Source: Tetrapyrgos nigripes (Eukaryota; Basidiomycota; Agaricomycetes; Agaricales; Campanellaceae). Taken from it: a stretch of 64,000 bases of DNA. The notes beneath the pieces are model-generated. The model worked only from the letters and a program-made list of their open reading frames with translations. It did not search any database and was not told where the DNA came from. The stretch is from the NCBI GenBank assembly GCA_013368315.1, contig JAACJM010000154.1:1-64000 (forward strand). Direction: 5' to 3'. Position 1 is the stretch's first letter. The number at the start of each line of letters is the position of its first letter. A program made the translations under genes and the position numbers. This document shows, piece by piece, positions 23,168 to 34,335 of this stretch.

Positions 23168-23183
23168 TCGCGTCTATCATCTC

Positions 23184-23205
23184 CTTAAGGATATATATCC
23201 TTAAG
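23184..23205. repeat. Perfect 22-bp palindrome
   Basis: CTTAAGGATAT immediately followed by its reverse complement. It sits between the MITE end (23167) and the start of the DIRS-like element, so it might be part of that element's terminal region. Confidence 0.85.
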
Positions 23206-23298
23206 TGATTCTCAACTCGAAAACTTATCAATCTAGTTAGTGTTTTCCTCTCCTGCCTCGCGTAAACCTCCCTTCCCAACTTTGTCACCTTTCCAAAT

Positions 23299-25234
23299 GT
23301 CCTCTCTCCAAGAACCTTTCCAACTTGATCCTACCTCTTGCCACCACGGCACCTGTGGTCCTGATGGCCGCTTCCAACGCACTGCCATTCAGGAACCGAA
23401 CATGGCGGGTCCAGCTGACCCTGCAAACAGCAATCTAGGCCAGGCCCTTCTGGAACTCGGTGAGGATCAATTCAAAGAACTGGTTACCCCCGTTCTCCCA
23501 CCTACACCCAGGCCAGTACCTGGCAACAATTTCAAGCAGCCTGACCAAGCTGCCTCGCCCAGAGCGAATCAAACTCACCTGCCGAGACCACGTCATTGCC
23601 CTATGGGCCAGGATGTCTCTGACGAGAGCGACTCTGATGACCCTGACGGTGCTTGCCTGCACCCTAAGGCTAATTCAGGTCCTCGCCCGAGCCAGAGACA
23701 CAGCAGGACCACTGACTCAGGGTGGGCTGACCATGGCCATGGTTCCTCAGACTGTCCCCAACAGGGTAACCAGAACCATTAGTCTTACCTTGATCTACCT
23801 ACCTTCTTTACCTGATCTCTGTCTTAGATGACGGCTCCACAGGTTCTGACTGTTCCTCCATGACGGCCACCAGGTCTCAACAGGGTCTGGGATTCACTCC
23901 TCCCTATCAGGAGCCACCACCTGTTCGTCCTCACATCCCTCCTTTCCAACCCACCCTGGGTCCTAGCCAACCCTGTAGGAAACACGAAACTGATCCAGAC
24001 ACTGACACCTCAGAGCACATCTCCGCCTCAGCCAAAGGCAAAGGTCGGGCCACCAACCCTGGACCCACACATTCTAACTGGGACCAAGAACCCCTGTACC
24101 AGTGCAACTCTTGTCACTCCCACTCCAAGGAGAAACAAAGGACCCGAGACCAGTTTTTTGATACCAAGTCTTCTGACGACGAGTCCACTCCCAGGAAGAA
24201 ACAGAAGACTGACAAGTCCAAGAAGAAGTCGAGAAAGTCCAAGAAGCACGCCAAGAAGGACAAGAAGAGTTCCAGGTCCCATCACAAATGCGATTATGAC
24301 TCTGACTCTTCTGAATCGTCCTCCTCTTCTTTGTCTTCTTCCTTGTCTTCATTGTTGGACTTGGAGTCTGAACATCATCCCCTTCCAAACTCGGCATTCT
24401 CCCTGTCCACCATGGTTGCCAACAACCTCAGGGACTATTGGCAACACCATATGCCACTGCCCCTTTTTAGTGCCAGGCTCATGTGCGATTTCTTGGCCGT
24501 TCTCCATGCTAGCAAGGGTTGCATATATGTGCCTTTGATGGAACACAATCCTGTGTTACTACCGCTATTGCCAAGGCAAGGATGTTGGCTCTGGGACTGC
24601 TCGCTGGGTTGCTGATGAGTGGTAAAAACTCATCATGACTATCGCTGAGATGGACACCATCTACAATAACTTCCCAACCATGATCTACTACCTGCAGGAG
24701 ACTCTGAACGATTGGGAGTCCTCCCCTGAACCGTGGAGAGTCTCGGTAGCCACCATTTGTCAGCCATTTTGGGACAGATATCACCAGAAGATCATCTCAC
24801 AGTGCACTCACTATGCCACCATTCTCCCTGCCAGCATCAACTCTTATCTCTCAGTATGGGTACATGGCAACCATCGGAACTCATACTCTCACACCTCATC
24901 CTCACACACATCCTGCACTTCCTTTCGAGGTGGTAGCACTGCCATCTCCTCTCGTCATGACCTCCTCCTCTGCTGGCTGTGTGGTCTCAAACATTGTTAC
25001 AGAGATCACAAGCCAAGGAATGACGACTTCCTCAGGAAGTCTGGAAACTCCTTCAAGGACTCCCAAGGCTGGATGTTCTGCATCGGGTACAATGGGCATG
25101 GTTGCTCACAGTCCACCTCATCCTGCCAGTACAAACACCTCTGTGGCCAATGTGGATCAGCAGACCATACATCCCAGAACCATCCTACCACCTGCTCCAC
25201 TTTGAAGTCAGACTCCTCCCAGAAGAAACCATAA
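23299..25234 (+). pseudogene. Gag-like protein of the DIRS-like element
   Basis: Begins MSSLQEPFQLDP and continues through a charged, low-complexity part (23299-23782). The frame then shifts to 23860-24615, which has a Lys/Ser-rich stretch (KKQKTDKSKKKSRK) and a poly-Ser block, and then to 24635-25234. The last part contains a Cys/His-rich segment (CWLCGLKH, HGCSQSTSSC, YKHLCGQCGSADHTSQNH) like the zinc-binding gag tail of fungal tyrosine-recombinase elements. Three frames must be joined, so it is dead. Confidence 0.55.
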
Positions 25235-25267
25235 TCTCTTTCCCATTGTCACTCGTCTTTGCCATGA

Positions 25268-26335
25268 AGCTTGGACTAGACTCCTAGTTGCCACTGGCAG
25301 TCATGAGCAGTTCAAGGGAGTTCCAGAAGGACTATGCAATGGCTTCCTCATTGGAGTGGAGTCATACAAGCTATCACACACTTTCATACCTGACAATCAC
25401 CCATCTGCTACCACAGAGAAGTTCAGTGAAGAGATCGCCAAAGGGTGCATCTCCATTGGCTTTGAACCAGCATACCTTGAGTCCTTGATTGGTCCTTTCC
25501 ACACATCACCACTTGCCATACTAGAACAGAAACCAGGAAAATTCAGAATAATTATCAACTATTCCTACCCACACACTCCTATCCACATCTAGCACCTCCT
25601 CAATACCAACTCTGCCTCTAGCAACATCTCAACCTTTGTTCCATGCACACCAGACCCAATCTCCATAAACCCCGAAATCTACTCCATTAATTCGTTGATC
25701 AACACTGATAGGTTTCAGTGTGCATGGGGTACATTCTCGGAATGTTGGTTACTAATTGAAAACGCACCTCCTGGAACACAAGCATCTGTCTTTGACGTTG
25801 ACGCTGCCTTCTGTAACATTCCTATACACCCATCAGCTCGCAATTTTGTTGCCATGACCTTCAATGGTCTCGTATACCTAGACCAGTGCCTCAACTTCAG
25901 GAAACTTTCTCAGACTGCACATCACACAGCCACCTCCACTTGATGAATTGACAATCTTATATATTGATGCCTCCACTTCGTGGGGACTCAGTCTCATTCT
26001 GAATGGTAGATGATTAGCCTGGGAACTCAAACCCCACTGGACAGGCAATGGACGTCATATCGACTGGGCCAAAATGGTAGCCATCGAACTCACTCTTCTC
26101 ACTCTCATCACATCACACACAAAGAACACTCAGATACACATCCTCTCTGATAACCAAGGTGTCATTGGCGCCCTGAAAGCCAGTTACTCCAGAGGACCCA
26201 CTCAGAACGCATCACTATGGCACATCGTATCCTTGATGCAAGAGCATTCCATCTGGCTAACCATAGAATGGATACACTCAGCTGCAAACCTTGCAGACGC
26301 TCCTTCATGAGGTTCCTTCCCACTTAGAGACACCC
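25268..26335 (+). pseudogene. Reverse transcriptase / RNase H of the DIRS-like element, RT core deleted
   Basis: RT N-terminal part: SHEQFKGVPEGLCNGF, KPGKFRIIINYSYP and ASVFDVDAAFCNIPI (first catalytic Asp). At LDQCLNF (25905) homology stops and 20-odd codons later RNase H begins (TILYIDASTSWG), so the segment with the paired catalytic aspartates is missing. RNase H: TGNGRHIDWAKMVAIEL, HILSDNQGVIGAL, and the tail NLADAPS, where a TGA replaces the expected Arg. Other stops: after PHTPIHI and after LNGR. Confidence 0.7.
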
Positions 26336-26475
26336 TCCACCCATGTCCTCCCAAACTGCCTAAAGAACTTTTACCTTACCTATGTAAATCTGTAGATTTT
26401 CATGATCCACATATCACCCCATTCCTGATGGACTAATAAACTTTACAACACCTGTATCCTTTTACATGTAACAAA

Positions 26476-27627
26476 ATGTGTGCCTTAATTAAGAAAGCTA
26501 AAACCAAATTTATTGAAGGAATAAGAATACTGAGCCGAGAAACAGTGCTATCCATTCATAATGCATCCAGCTCATTCTCTCCTTACCACCATCCTACCAC
26601 AAACATTCTACCTTCAATATGCCCTGCTCCAGTTCTATCTCTCCCAAACAAACGAAGGCTCGCCCTTTCAAACACTCAACTTCACTACCTGCTTGTTTTG
26701 CTGACGAGCCCAACTTCAACACTCTCTGAAACCCCAACCTATCCAACACTGCTGCTACTGCCATTGCTGGAGCAGTCAAACCAGAAACCTGTCATTGCCA
26801 GCAGCTAGCAATAACAGAGTTTGCCATCTGAGCAAACGACATGGGTCTCGATCCAGACGAGGTCCTCCCAACACCAGAAGCAGTCTTGTGTGAGTTCACA
26901 GCCTCCTTTCTAGGATGCCTAGCTGGAGGAACCATCAAAGCGAAGCTGAGTGCTCTTAAGACCTGGCACACAACTTTAGGATTCCATTGGCAAGGTGCTG
27001 ACCTCCTGCAAAAGACTCTTACAGGTGTCGACCAACAATCTTCCTCCTCACACTGACCTGAATGCCCTCCAATTACACGGGACATGATGTGTAGTTGCTA
27101 TGCAGCTTGGTCTACTTCTACCTGTGGTGACCATAAGTGTGCAAACACTGGGTCCAAGTGCAGCTTATTAGGCCAACTGCGTCTTGGCAAAATCTTCCCT
27201 TGTCATTCTGACCCATGTCTTTTTGACCCCACCAAACACCCACACATACAGGATGTCATCGAGCTTCCACTGCCCACTCCTGAATCCAGACACAGTCCTC
27301 TATCCATCTTCCTCCCCAGCACAACAACCTCTGTATCCAGAGGTGACATTGCTCACATTCCCGCATACCACAGCTCTCTCAATGCTACCAAAGCCACTCA
27401 TCTCCACATCTGTCACAACAATCTCTCCCCCAACGAACCACTCATTTCGCATCAGAGGCACCACCCTACTCCTCCAAGATGGGGTCGATCCCGAATATGT
27501 AAAGATGTGCAGGAGGTGGAAGTCCAGTGCCTTCACCCAGTACTGGAGAGATCTCCACACTTGCATATCCACCCACATTGACAGAGTGTATGCTCACAAA
27601 CGCCTTCACCAATGCCTCAGTGCATAA
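26476..27627 (+). pseudogene. Tyrosine recombinase of the DIRS-like element
   Basis: N-terminal core-binding part: ASFLGCLAGGTIKAKLSALKTWH (given as 26900-26970). The catalytic domain is split over frames; the end is clear at 27440-27575: NHSFRIRGTTLLLQ (His-x-x-Arg box), YVKMCRRW (family GRW, with His/Arg substitution) and SAFTQYWRDL (the Tyr nucleophile). Several frameshifts lie between. It would have joined circular cDNA into the genome. Confidence 0.65.
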
Positions 27628-27639
27628 ATCCTCTTCATC

Positions 27640-29490
27640 ACGACCATCTCTCCCACATGTATTTCGTTACCTTATTCCTCAACATCACACATGTCTCTAC
27701 TGCACAACAACACATTAACTTTATCTTTTCATTTCGTCCTTACATTACACATACATTCTTTCCCAAAATCACAAGTCTGATGAAACATTCACTACCTCAT
27801 ACACACGAACTCACTTACCATCGTTACCCAAAATAAAATTGTCTTTCTTCTATCAACACACACTTTAAAAGCTCCCAAGTTACTTCTGTCTCCCTGCACA
27901 GCCTTGCTTGACCTATGGCCTCTGGATGTCAGTATGTCCTTCATATGATACGACGCGCTTCAGCTTGTCGTATCTAAATCCTTCTGGACATCCCCGACTC
28001 AGAAAATTTATTCGCAACATTGTCAGAATAAATTTTCCGCCGTCTGCCCAGTACGACAGAATGTGTTTGCAGTCTGTTTCACATGTAAGGAGCCTCAATC
28101 CGAAAAGATGAGATCCCATCAACGGATCAGACAGGCAGGCTGTGGGTTTGAGTCTGATAGGAGTCCCCTACGAGAGGAAAGGGGAAAAGTGTCTGTCAGG
28201 CGGATGCGAACGTCATAGTGAGCTCATTTTTCACGAAGGTCTCTGAAGACGCTTCACGCCTTCATCAAATTTTTCCCAGTCCTTTGTCTCCAGTTTTCGC
28301 CTTGGCCCCTGACCGCTACATATGTACTAATGGTATTGCAAATATACATTGTTTGCGGCAACACCCTTTTCATCTAAATGCCACCGTTACAATAATCATT
28401 CTCAATTTTTCTCAGTCAGGTCAACACTATGTACTCTGCGCTCTGTTCCTGCCTGTCTCAATTAAAACTCTGATTCAATTCAAGCTCCCCGTCGACACAT
28501 AAGCTTTTTATCTTAATTGTCACCAACCTCTCCCTTCTTTGCTTCTTTTCTGTCCTCTACAACTCAAACTATCGTCTTGGGTGCTGCTCATGGGGCTTTC
28601 TCAGCAGGCTATCCATCAAACAGCTCTCGTTTGCGCCTTGCAGCACTTACAGTACTATCTTCCCTTCCACTATTAACAGAGGAAATTTCAGCGGGAAGTG
28701 TGTGCTCAGTTGGGTATACAGTTGGATATTACATTGGTAGTGGTGAAGCTATGCTGGCTTTGAATCTCAAGTTTTTAGTTCTGTTATCTGGCCCAGTTAA
28801 AAAGGAAAAAACGAAATAGTTTTCTACATGTACTAGTATTTATTGGGGAAAGATAAAGAAGTTCAATAACAAAATGTGTACTTTATGTTTGTAGCTACCT
28901 ATGGCCTCGTACTCGCCATGCTGCGGCGCTGGCCCACACCCCTTTCAAATATATAAAACCCATGACTCAAATTCAAGAATGTTAGGATGAGTCAGTGATC
29001 TTCAGGGGAGCTAGTACAAGCCGGTCAGCAGAGAGAAAAAAAAAGGAAAGTTACAAGAGCGCCCTCAGTAGGGGCTTGGGCTTGTTGTACATAGCAGAAA
29101 TCCGAAAGATAGTATGTACATAATTAGAATCAACTCGAAAAATTTATCTATACCTTCTACAATACCACTATCTTCAGTGTTGTCAACATCAATGAGCTCC
29201 ATCCAGTCCTGCTATTAGCCAGACATAGATCAAGTACTGGGATGTCAGGGTTCCAGAAGGCATGCCGATGACTACTTTACACGGTGAGACGCGCACACAA
29301 ACATTGATTTGATAATCAACTCACCTTTCTTTCCTTCCCACTACCCTGTCCACCTCATGCTTCACCTCACCCAACTCCAACCCCTTTGGATCTGCACTCC
29401 CTCTTCAGTCTATACTCTCAAACCCACACCTCAACTTGAAGCTCTCTACACCATCATCCAGGATAAAAACACGCACTGAGGGGACTTTTC
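27640..29490. other. Unassigned sequence between elements
   Basis: No gene supported. Contains a perfect 12-bp inverted repeat (GAAAATTTATTC at 28002-28013, mirrored at 28026-28037). Frames at 28218-28502 and 28517-28819 are unrecognised. Confidence 0.35.
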
Positions 29491-29492
29491 AT

Positions 29493-29954
29493 CAGTATTT
29501 TGACGAGTTACTGGTTTTGACTGGTTTTTGACTGGTTCCAGCCAAAACCAGTCAAAACCAGCTAACCATTTACCAGTGCACCAACCGAAAATTTTTGCAA
29601 CCAGTGAAATGTGCACGATGAGTATGACAAGTGAGAACAACATCGCAAATGGCATCCAATTGTCTTGGCATCACTTAACACATCACCAACATTGTCCCTG
29701 ATATTGATCAACAGCCGGTAATGATTGCCATTGTTGCTGGGGACGATGATCAGGACCTATCTGATGCTTTCCCAACACAGCACCAATGCTCCTGACATGT
29801 TGGACCTGGAGTTGTCAAAAACGCTCCTCATCCATCCTGGATTCTCTATTAAGCTTATGGTAACTATTTTTGATCTTGTAATTCACATAGAGAGTTATAA
29901 ATTTGACCTGCTGAACCAGTAAGAACCAGTAACCAGTATCTTGTCAAAACACTG
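29493..29954. mobile_element. 462-bp TIR element with strong terminal hairpin
   Basis: TIR beginning CAGTATTTTGAC (29493) and CAGTGTTTTGAC read inward from 29954, followed on both sides by AG-TACTGGTT. Near the left end a perfect 18-bp inverted repeat, CTGGTTTTGACTGGTTTT (29511-29528) and its complement (29544-29561), forms a hairpin. It interrupts LINE-like coding sequence on its right. No clear target duplication beyond the AT on each side. Confidence 0.7.
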
Positions 29955-29956
29955 AT

Positions 29957-30350
29957 GTAGCTGTGTCAGAGGTCTGTATTGACATTCTGATAATGCATGT
30001 TCAGGATCTTCAATGGCATTGCAGCCAAAGCAACAGACATGATGAACGCGTGGCACTGGTCTTCTGTGGTTATTGGCCCAGCGGAGACGTTCTGGCCAAC
30101 AGGAAGTGATCCCCACAAACCACTTTTGTGAGTGCTTTCTGATGCCGGACATTTCTCACATCTGAATATATAGATCAGAGTTGCAAAAGATCTCCATCAC
30201 CTCGTATACATACTTTGCTGTGATAGAACATAAGGGTCCAAGGGAGAAGAGACGACCTAAGAGGACCTTTACCTCCATTGTCTGTCTGTGTACACAGGGG
30301 AACGATTGGTGGTACGTTAGCATGTACTTGTCATGGCGTAGCTGAGTCAA
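29957..30350 (-). pseudogene. Fragment of non-LTR retroelement RT-associated zinc-binding region
   Basis: Minus-strand frame with RLRWANNHRRPVPR followed by CCFGCNAIEDPEHALSEC, i.e. C-x2-C-x8-H-x4-C, the zinc-binding motif found after reverse transcriptase in agaric LINE-like proteins. A second piece, ITAKYVYEVMEIF (about 30180-30220), resembles the tail normally found after that motif but here lies before it, so the fragment appears rearranged or is two partial copies. It ends where the 462-bp MITE begins. Confidence 0.4.
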
Positions 30351-30365
30351 AGGCCTGTATCATGG

Positions 30366-31483
30366 GGCATCTGGTTTTTCAAGCTACTACTCAAGCTACC
30401 TGAGCTTGAGTAGCTTGAGTGTAGCTTGAGTGTAGCTTGACTATAGCTTGAGTGTAGCTTGACTGTAGCTTGAGTATAGCTTGAGTGTAGCTTGAGGTGG
30501 CTTGATGAGTGTGGCTTGAGTATAGCTTGAGGTGGCTTGATGAGTGTGGCTTGAGTGTGGCTTGAGGTGGCTTGTGGTGGCTGAGTGTGGCTTGAGTGTG
30601 GCTTGTGGTGGCCTGAGTGTGGCTTGAGTGTGGCTTGAGGTGGCTTGAGGTGGCTGAGTGTGGCTTGAGTGTGGCTTGAGGTGGGGTGGCTGAGTGTGGC
30701 TTGAGTGTGGCTTGAGGTGGCTTGAGTGTGGCCATGAGTGTGGCTTGAGGTGGCTTGATGAGTGTGGCCATTGAGTGTGGCTTGAGTGTGGCTTGAGTGT
30801 GGCATGAGTGTGGCTTGAGTGTGGCTTGATGAGTGTGGCTTGAGTGTGGCTTGAGTGTGGCTGCTTGAGTGTGGCTTGAGTGTGGCTTTGAGTGTGGCTT
30901 GAGTGTGGCTTGAGTGTGGCTTGAGTGTGGCTTGAGTGTGGCTTGAGTGTGGCTTGAGTATAGCTTGAGTATAGCTTGAGTATAGTAGCCTGAGGGTAGC
31001 TTGACTTTCCATTTTGGGTATGACTGTCCTTATTCCAGTCTAGTCAACTTCACTACACTTCATTTTATATCAAGTTACTTGCATGGAAAGAGCATTCATT
31101 GAGCAAATGTATATTGTACATACCACATTCTTCATTGCCAATTGGTTTAGCCTCTAATGAGTTGAGTACATAAACTTTAAAATTGCAGACATAGAAATAC
31201 AGTGATCTAGAGAGAACAGGCATATCCAGATTAATGAGTTTCTAGTATTCAGAGGCAATGACAATAGTTTTACAAGCCAAAAAATAGTTTAGACAAATTC
31301 AAAAGAGATTAGGACATCAAAGAGATTTCATAGGCATAGAAGTTTCTTTTGCGTCATTTTGAGACAGCTCAAGAGTAGCTGGAGCAACATTGAGGTAGTC
31401 TGAGTGTAGCTTAAGGGTAGCTTGAGTAGCTTGTGTATAGCTTGAGTGTAGCTTGAGTAGTAGCTTGTAAAACTGGTGGCCCC
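30366..31483. mobile_element. TIR element carrying an 11-bp minisatellite, 9-bp TSD
   Basis: A perfect GTATCATGG duplication lies at 30357-30365 and 31484-31492. The imperfect TIR is GGCATCTGGTTTTTCAAGC on the left against GGGGCCACCAGTTTTACAAGC on the right, both continuing into TACTACTCAAGCTAC. The ends are thus built from inverted copies of the minisatellite unit. The interior has a long array (30395-31005), about 370 bp of unique A/T-rich sequence and a short array (31385-31470). No protein. A duplication of 8-9 bp fits hAT or Mutator-like ends. Confidence 0.8.
30395..31005 (+). repeat. 11-bp minisatellite array
   Basis: Unit GTGGCTTGAGT (variants GTAGCTTGAGT and truncated GTGGCTTGAG), roughly 55 copies. 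GTAG variants cluster at both edges and GTGG variants fill the middle, which suggests expansion from the centre. A short related array follows at 31385-31470. Because 11 is not a multiple of 3 the array is open in several minus frames (repeating HTQATLKPHSS); these are not genes. Confidence 0.95.
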
Positions 31484-31492
31484 GTATCATGG

Positions 31493-31901
31493 AATGAAGG
31501 ATATGTTTATAGAGATGAATTAGTCTCTCACAGCCGGATCATAACGAAGTCGAGAAGGAAATCCCAGTTCAGGATGGGGCGATCCCATGCTTGCAGCAGA
31601 GTTGCAGAAATGGATGGATGAGCAGGTGGAGATAGACGCTCTTGGGCAGATTGACTTTAGGAAATTACAATACTCATTGCCTCATCTTTCAGTAACACTA
31701 TCATCGTTGTATCATCTGGAAAAGGTATACACCCGCATTATGATTATTGTGAATATATTTCTGAATACAACCTGTACCGTATGAGTAAGCTGGAGTAGGA
31801 TCGTAGTAGAAAACTAGTGTCAAGTCAAAGATCGTCCGACAGAAACAGATTGAAATGAATGTCTGGCAGCAAGATTGTCACTGCAAGTACTGCAATGAAT
31901 A
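31493..31901. other. Spacer, no gene seen
   Basis: 3' flank of the copper radical oxidase and unassigned sequence. A hydrophobic stretch readable on minus just after the stop (LVFIAVLAVTILL, out of frame, near 31870-31905) could be a lost or alternatively spliced membrane tail of that gene. Confidence 0.3.
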
Positions 31902-34335
31902 CTAGGCTGGTATAACAGCGTCTGCGACATTGCTTCCTTCGCCTGCAGTTGGAGATGGCGCTGGAGGGTCCAAGTTTGCATGTGTGCGAGCACTACTACG
32001 CATACTGGAAATAAATCAAAATCAAGATGGGCGATAACACGGATAGCTGGGGAAACTTACTTGTCCATAGCTTCCGCATCCACAGGCGGAGAGTTCCCCG
32101 TTCCAACGAGAGTCTTATGTCCGACACTCGGAACACCGTCGTTGGTAACGACGTATAAGTATGCAGGTCCCGGTGGATAGTGGGTCCCCGACGGCGGACC
32201 GGTAACCGTCAAAGTTGTTCCGTCGTCGGACAAGGTGGATTCTAGCTGAACAAATCGATGATCCATATGAACACCATGAGTGGCGAAGCCCAAGTCGATC
32301 AACGCAACTGAGACGTTGCTGGTGTTATCAGGCAGCTGCACGGAGAGTTTAAAAGTAGAACCGTAAGCAACGGTTGCTGGGAGACCGGTATAAGAGGGAC
32401 GAGGTTGGGACATGTACGGAGGAGAGAAGTATTCGAATCTGTATGTCATCCACGTCAGTTAGTGAGCGTCGCAATGAACAATAAACTAGTATAATTCAGC
32501 TCACCTGTATTCAGTTGCATATTTTCTGGTCTGAACGTCATCGTTTGGATTCGAGCCCGCTGTAAGTGATAGAGAGCTTCATTACACTCGAGCGCAAATG
32601 AACGAGTCGAAGCACTTACCAACCAAGATATCACCATTAGGGGTCAAAGTGGCCGTAGAGTGATAAATCCGTGCAATATTCGATGAAATACCAGTGGCAG
32701 AGAAACGTTTTCCAGGAGCAGCATTGGGATCGTAGAGAACTGGGCTGAATGCTGGATTGTCGGCGTTGCTAGATCCAACCTGATCTCCGACCTGTTCACC
32801 CAGATAATAGTGTCCAGATGTAGAATCAGGAAAGGAAATAAAAGGACATTTAGACGTACATTTCCGTACCCCGCAACGCCTGTCTTCGCCCCATTGATGA
32901 TCAATACTCTTCCGTCTGGTAAGAGAATAAGCTCTGGGATGATTCGAGCCTGTGGCATGGTCTCAACACTCCACCCAGCGTTGATTCCAGCCTCGTTGAG
33001 AACCATCCTCGAGCATTGATCAGAAGCAGGAGTCTGGGAAGATAATGTAGAGGGATCCACTTGATCGGAGACAGTTGAACCTCCACAGATCATGACTTCC
33101 GGAGTGTAGTTGTTGTCAGGTTTGAGGGGTAAAAGAACAGCTCCGGCTGAATACGGCGAACTAGGCACATAGATGTGATTAGTTGGACAAACGTTCAACC
33201 TAGTTTTGCAGGTAGACAGACGTACCTAATTCGGACACCATTGGGGATGTTAGGAAGACGTGTCTCAGTGTTCGTTTTCCAGTTGAGCAACATGGCTTGT
33301 TGATTTGCTGCGACGAAGATGTTGCCATCTGGAAGCAGCATCATAATAGGGAAATGGTTGGCATTGAGAGTGTCTTTGAGGAATTGACTCGGTATTCGCT
33401 CGCCGTTAAATCCTTGAAATTAAGCAGCATTCAAGCTAAGTAAGCAGGCTAGTAGCAAGGGTGAACGTAGCATACCATTGATGTTCTTTGGCGGAAAGAA
33501 TTCGTAGGTTGGATTGTTTTGAGCAGCTCCATTCTGGAAACTGGAAGCATATAGTTCGCAAGGAAGGTCATTGGCAAGGTACGCAGAACACTTACCCTCC
33601 GACAGTTGACCCACCATAGATCAGGACGGATCCATCGTCGATTCGAACCTAGAGCCGGCGGAATGAACGTGAGGAGCCGAGAGGTTGTCATGGAAGAGAC
33701 TCACCGAGGAAGGATACCACCTGTTCGATGTCAGATGAAGATTATTGGGATCCTCGAAGATATCACAGCTTCCATCAGTGCAAGGAGTAAATAAACGAAT
33801 AGCTTGAATTCCATTCCTGCCTGATAATCGTAAATGTAAGTATCTTCGACTCGGCATAAGAGGAGTAAGTATAAAACTGACCTGTATTCAGAACGATAGG
33901 ATTCCCTCCGGAGCTGACAAGAGTACCATTCCCCAAGAAACTACCTGTCGCGCACCAGGTGTTGCTCAATGGGTTCAAAGGTCGCACTTTATTTGAATTC
34001 AAATTGAGCTCGGAAGCCCATGCGACGTGACCAGCGACGGTGAGCGGGTTGTGTTCACTTGAAGATAGTGGTCGGGGAACGATGGTAAGCTTGAAGGTAA
34101 CTTAAGCAACGGTATAATGCACGTACACTTTATCCAGAATAATGACAGTCGATTCTGAGGTCACTGCAAGTTGCATAGCGCTGACGCCAGTAGTTCCTGG
34201 TTGTGTCAAACCCCAAGGACCAGAGACGAATGCTCTCGGTTTGAGGCGGACGGGAGGCACTGCAGGGACGCTAACAGCGAGAGTACCTGTTCCATAGAGG
34301 AGCAACAATGACAAGGCTGATAGGGGGCAAAGCAT
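31902..34335 (-). CDS. Glyoxal oxidase-type copper radical oxidase (AA5_1)
   Basis: Secreted enzyme that oxidises small aldehydes to acids with production of hydrogen peroxide, which feeds extracellular peroxidases in wood and litter decay. Start MLCPLSALSLLLL at 34335 is a signal peptide. About nine exons join in frame over 50-65-nt introns, e.g. DKV|EHNPLTV, LNTG|RNGIQ, YPSS|VRIDDGSVLIYGG. All five residues of the radical-copper site are in place: Cys in TWCATGSF, Tyr in RWYPSS, Tyr-His in RIYHSTATL and His in FATHGVHMDHR. Other family blocks: GVSAMQLAV, PIMMLLPDGNIF, TPEVMICGGS, LLPDGRVLIINGA. The C-terminal DUF1929 domain ends VDAEAMDK, then a last short exon ending VADAVIPA. No WSC domains. 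No stop or frameshift seen. Confidence 0.93.

Larger units (their letters stand above)
23240..27627 (+). mobile_element. Decayed tyrosine-recombinase (DIRS-like) retroelement
   Basis: The domain order gag-like, reverse transcriptase, RNase H, tyrosine recombinase on one strand is that of DIRS-order retrotransposons, which integrate with a recombinase instead of an integrase. All parts are broken by stops and frameshifts, and the RT core is deleted. Termini (split or inverted repeats) were not identified, so the limits given are those of coding homology. Confidence 0.65.

Noticed and set aside
30347..31012. 221-codon minus-strand frame of repeating HTQATLKPHSS
   Set aside because: It is the 11-bp minisatellite read in frame; stops are absent because of the unit sequence, and it lies inside a TIR element.
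30366..31483. CRISPR-like array
   Set aside because: Units are 11 bp and contiguous without spacers, in a eukaryotic context.
31860..31905. C-terminal membrane anchor for the copper radical oxidase (LVFIAVLAVTILL)
   Set aside because: The hydrophobic stretch is out of frame with the last exon after VADAVIPA and no splice choice I tried joins it in frame.
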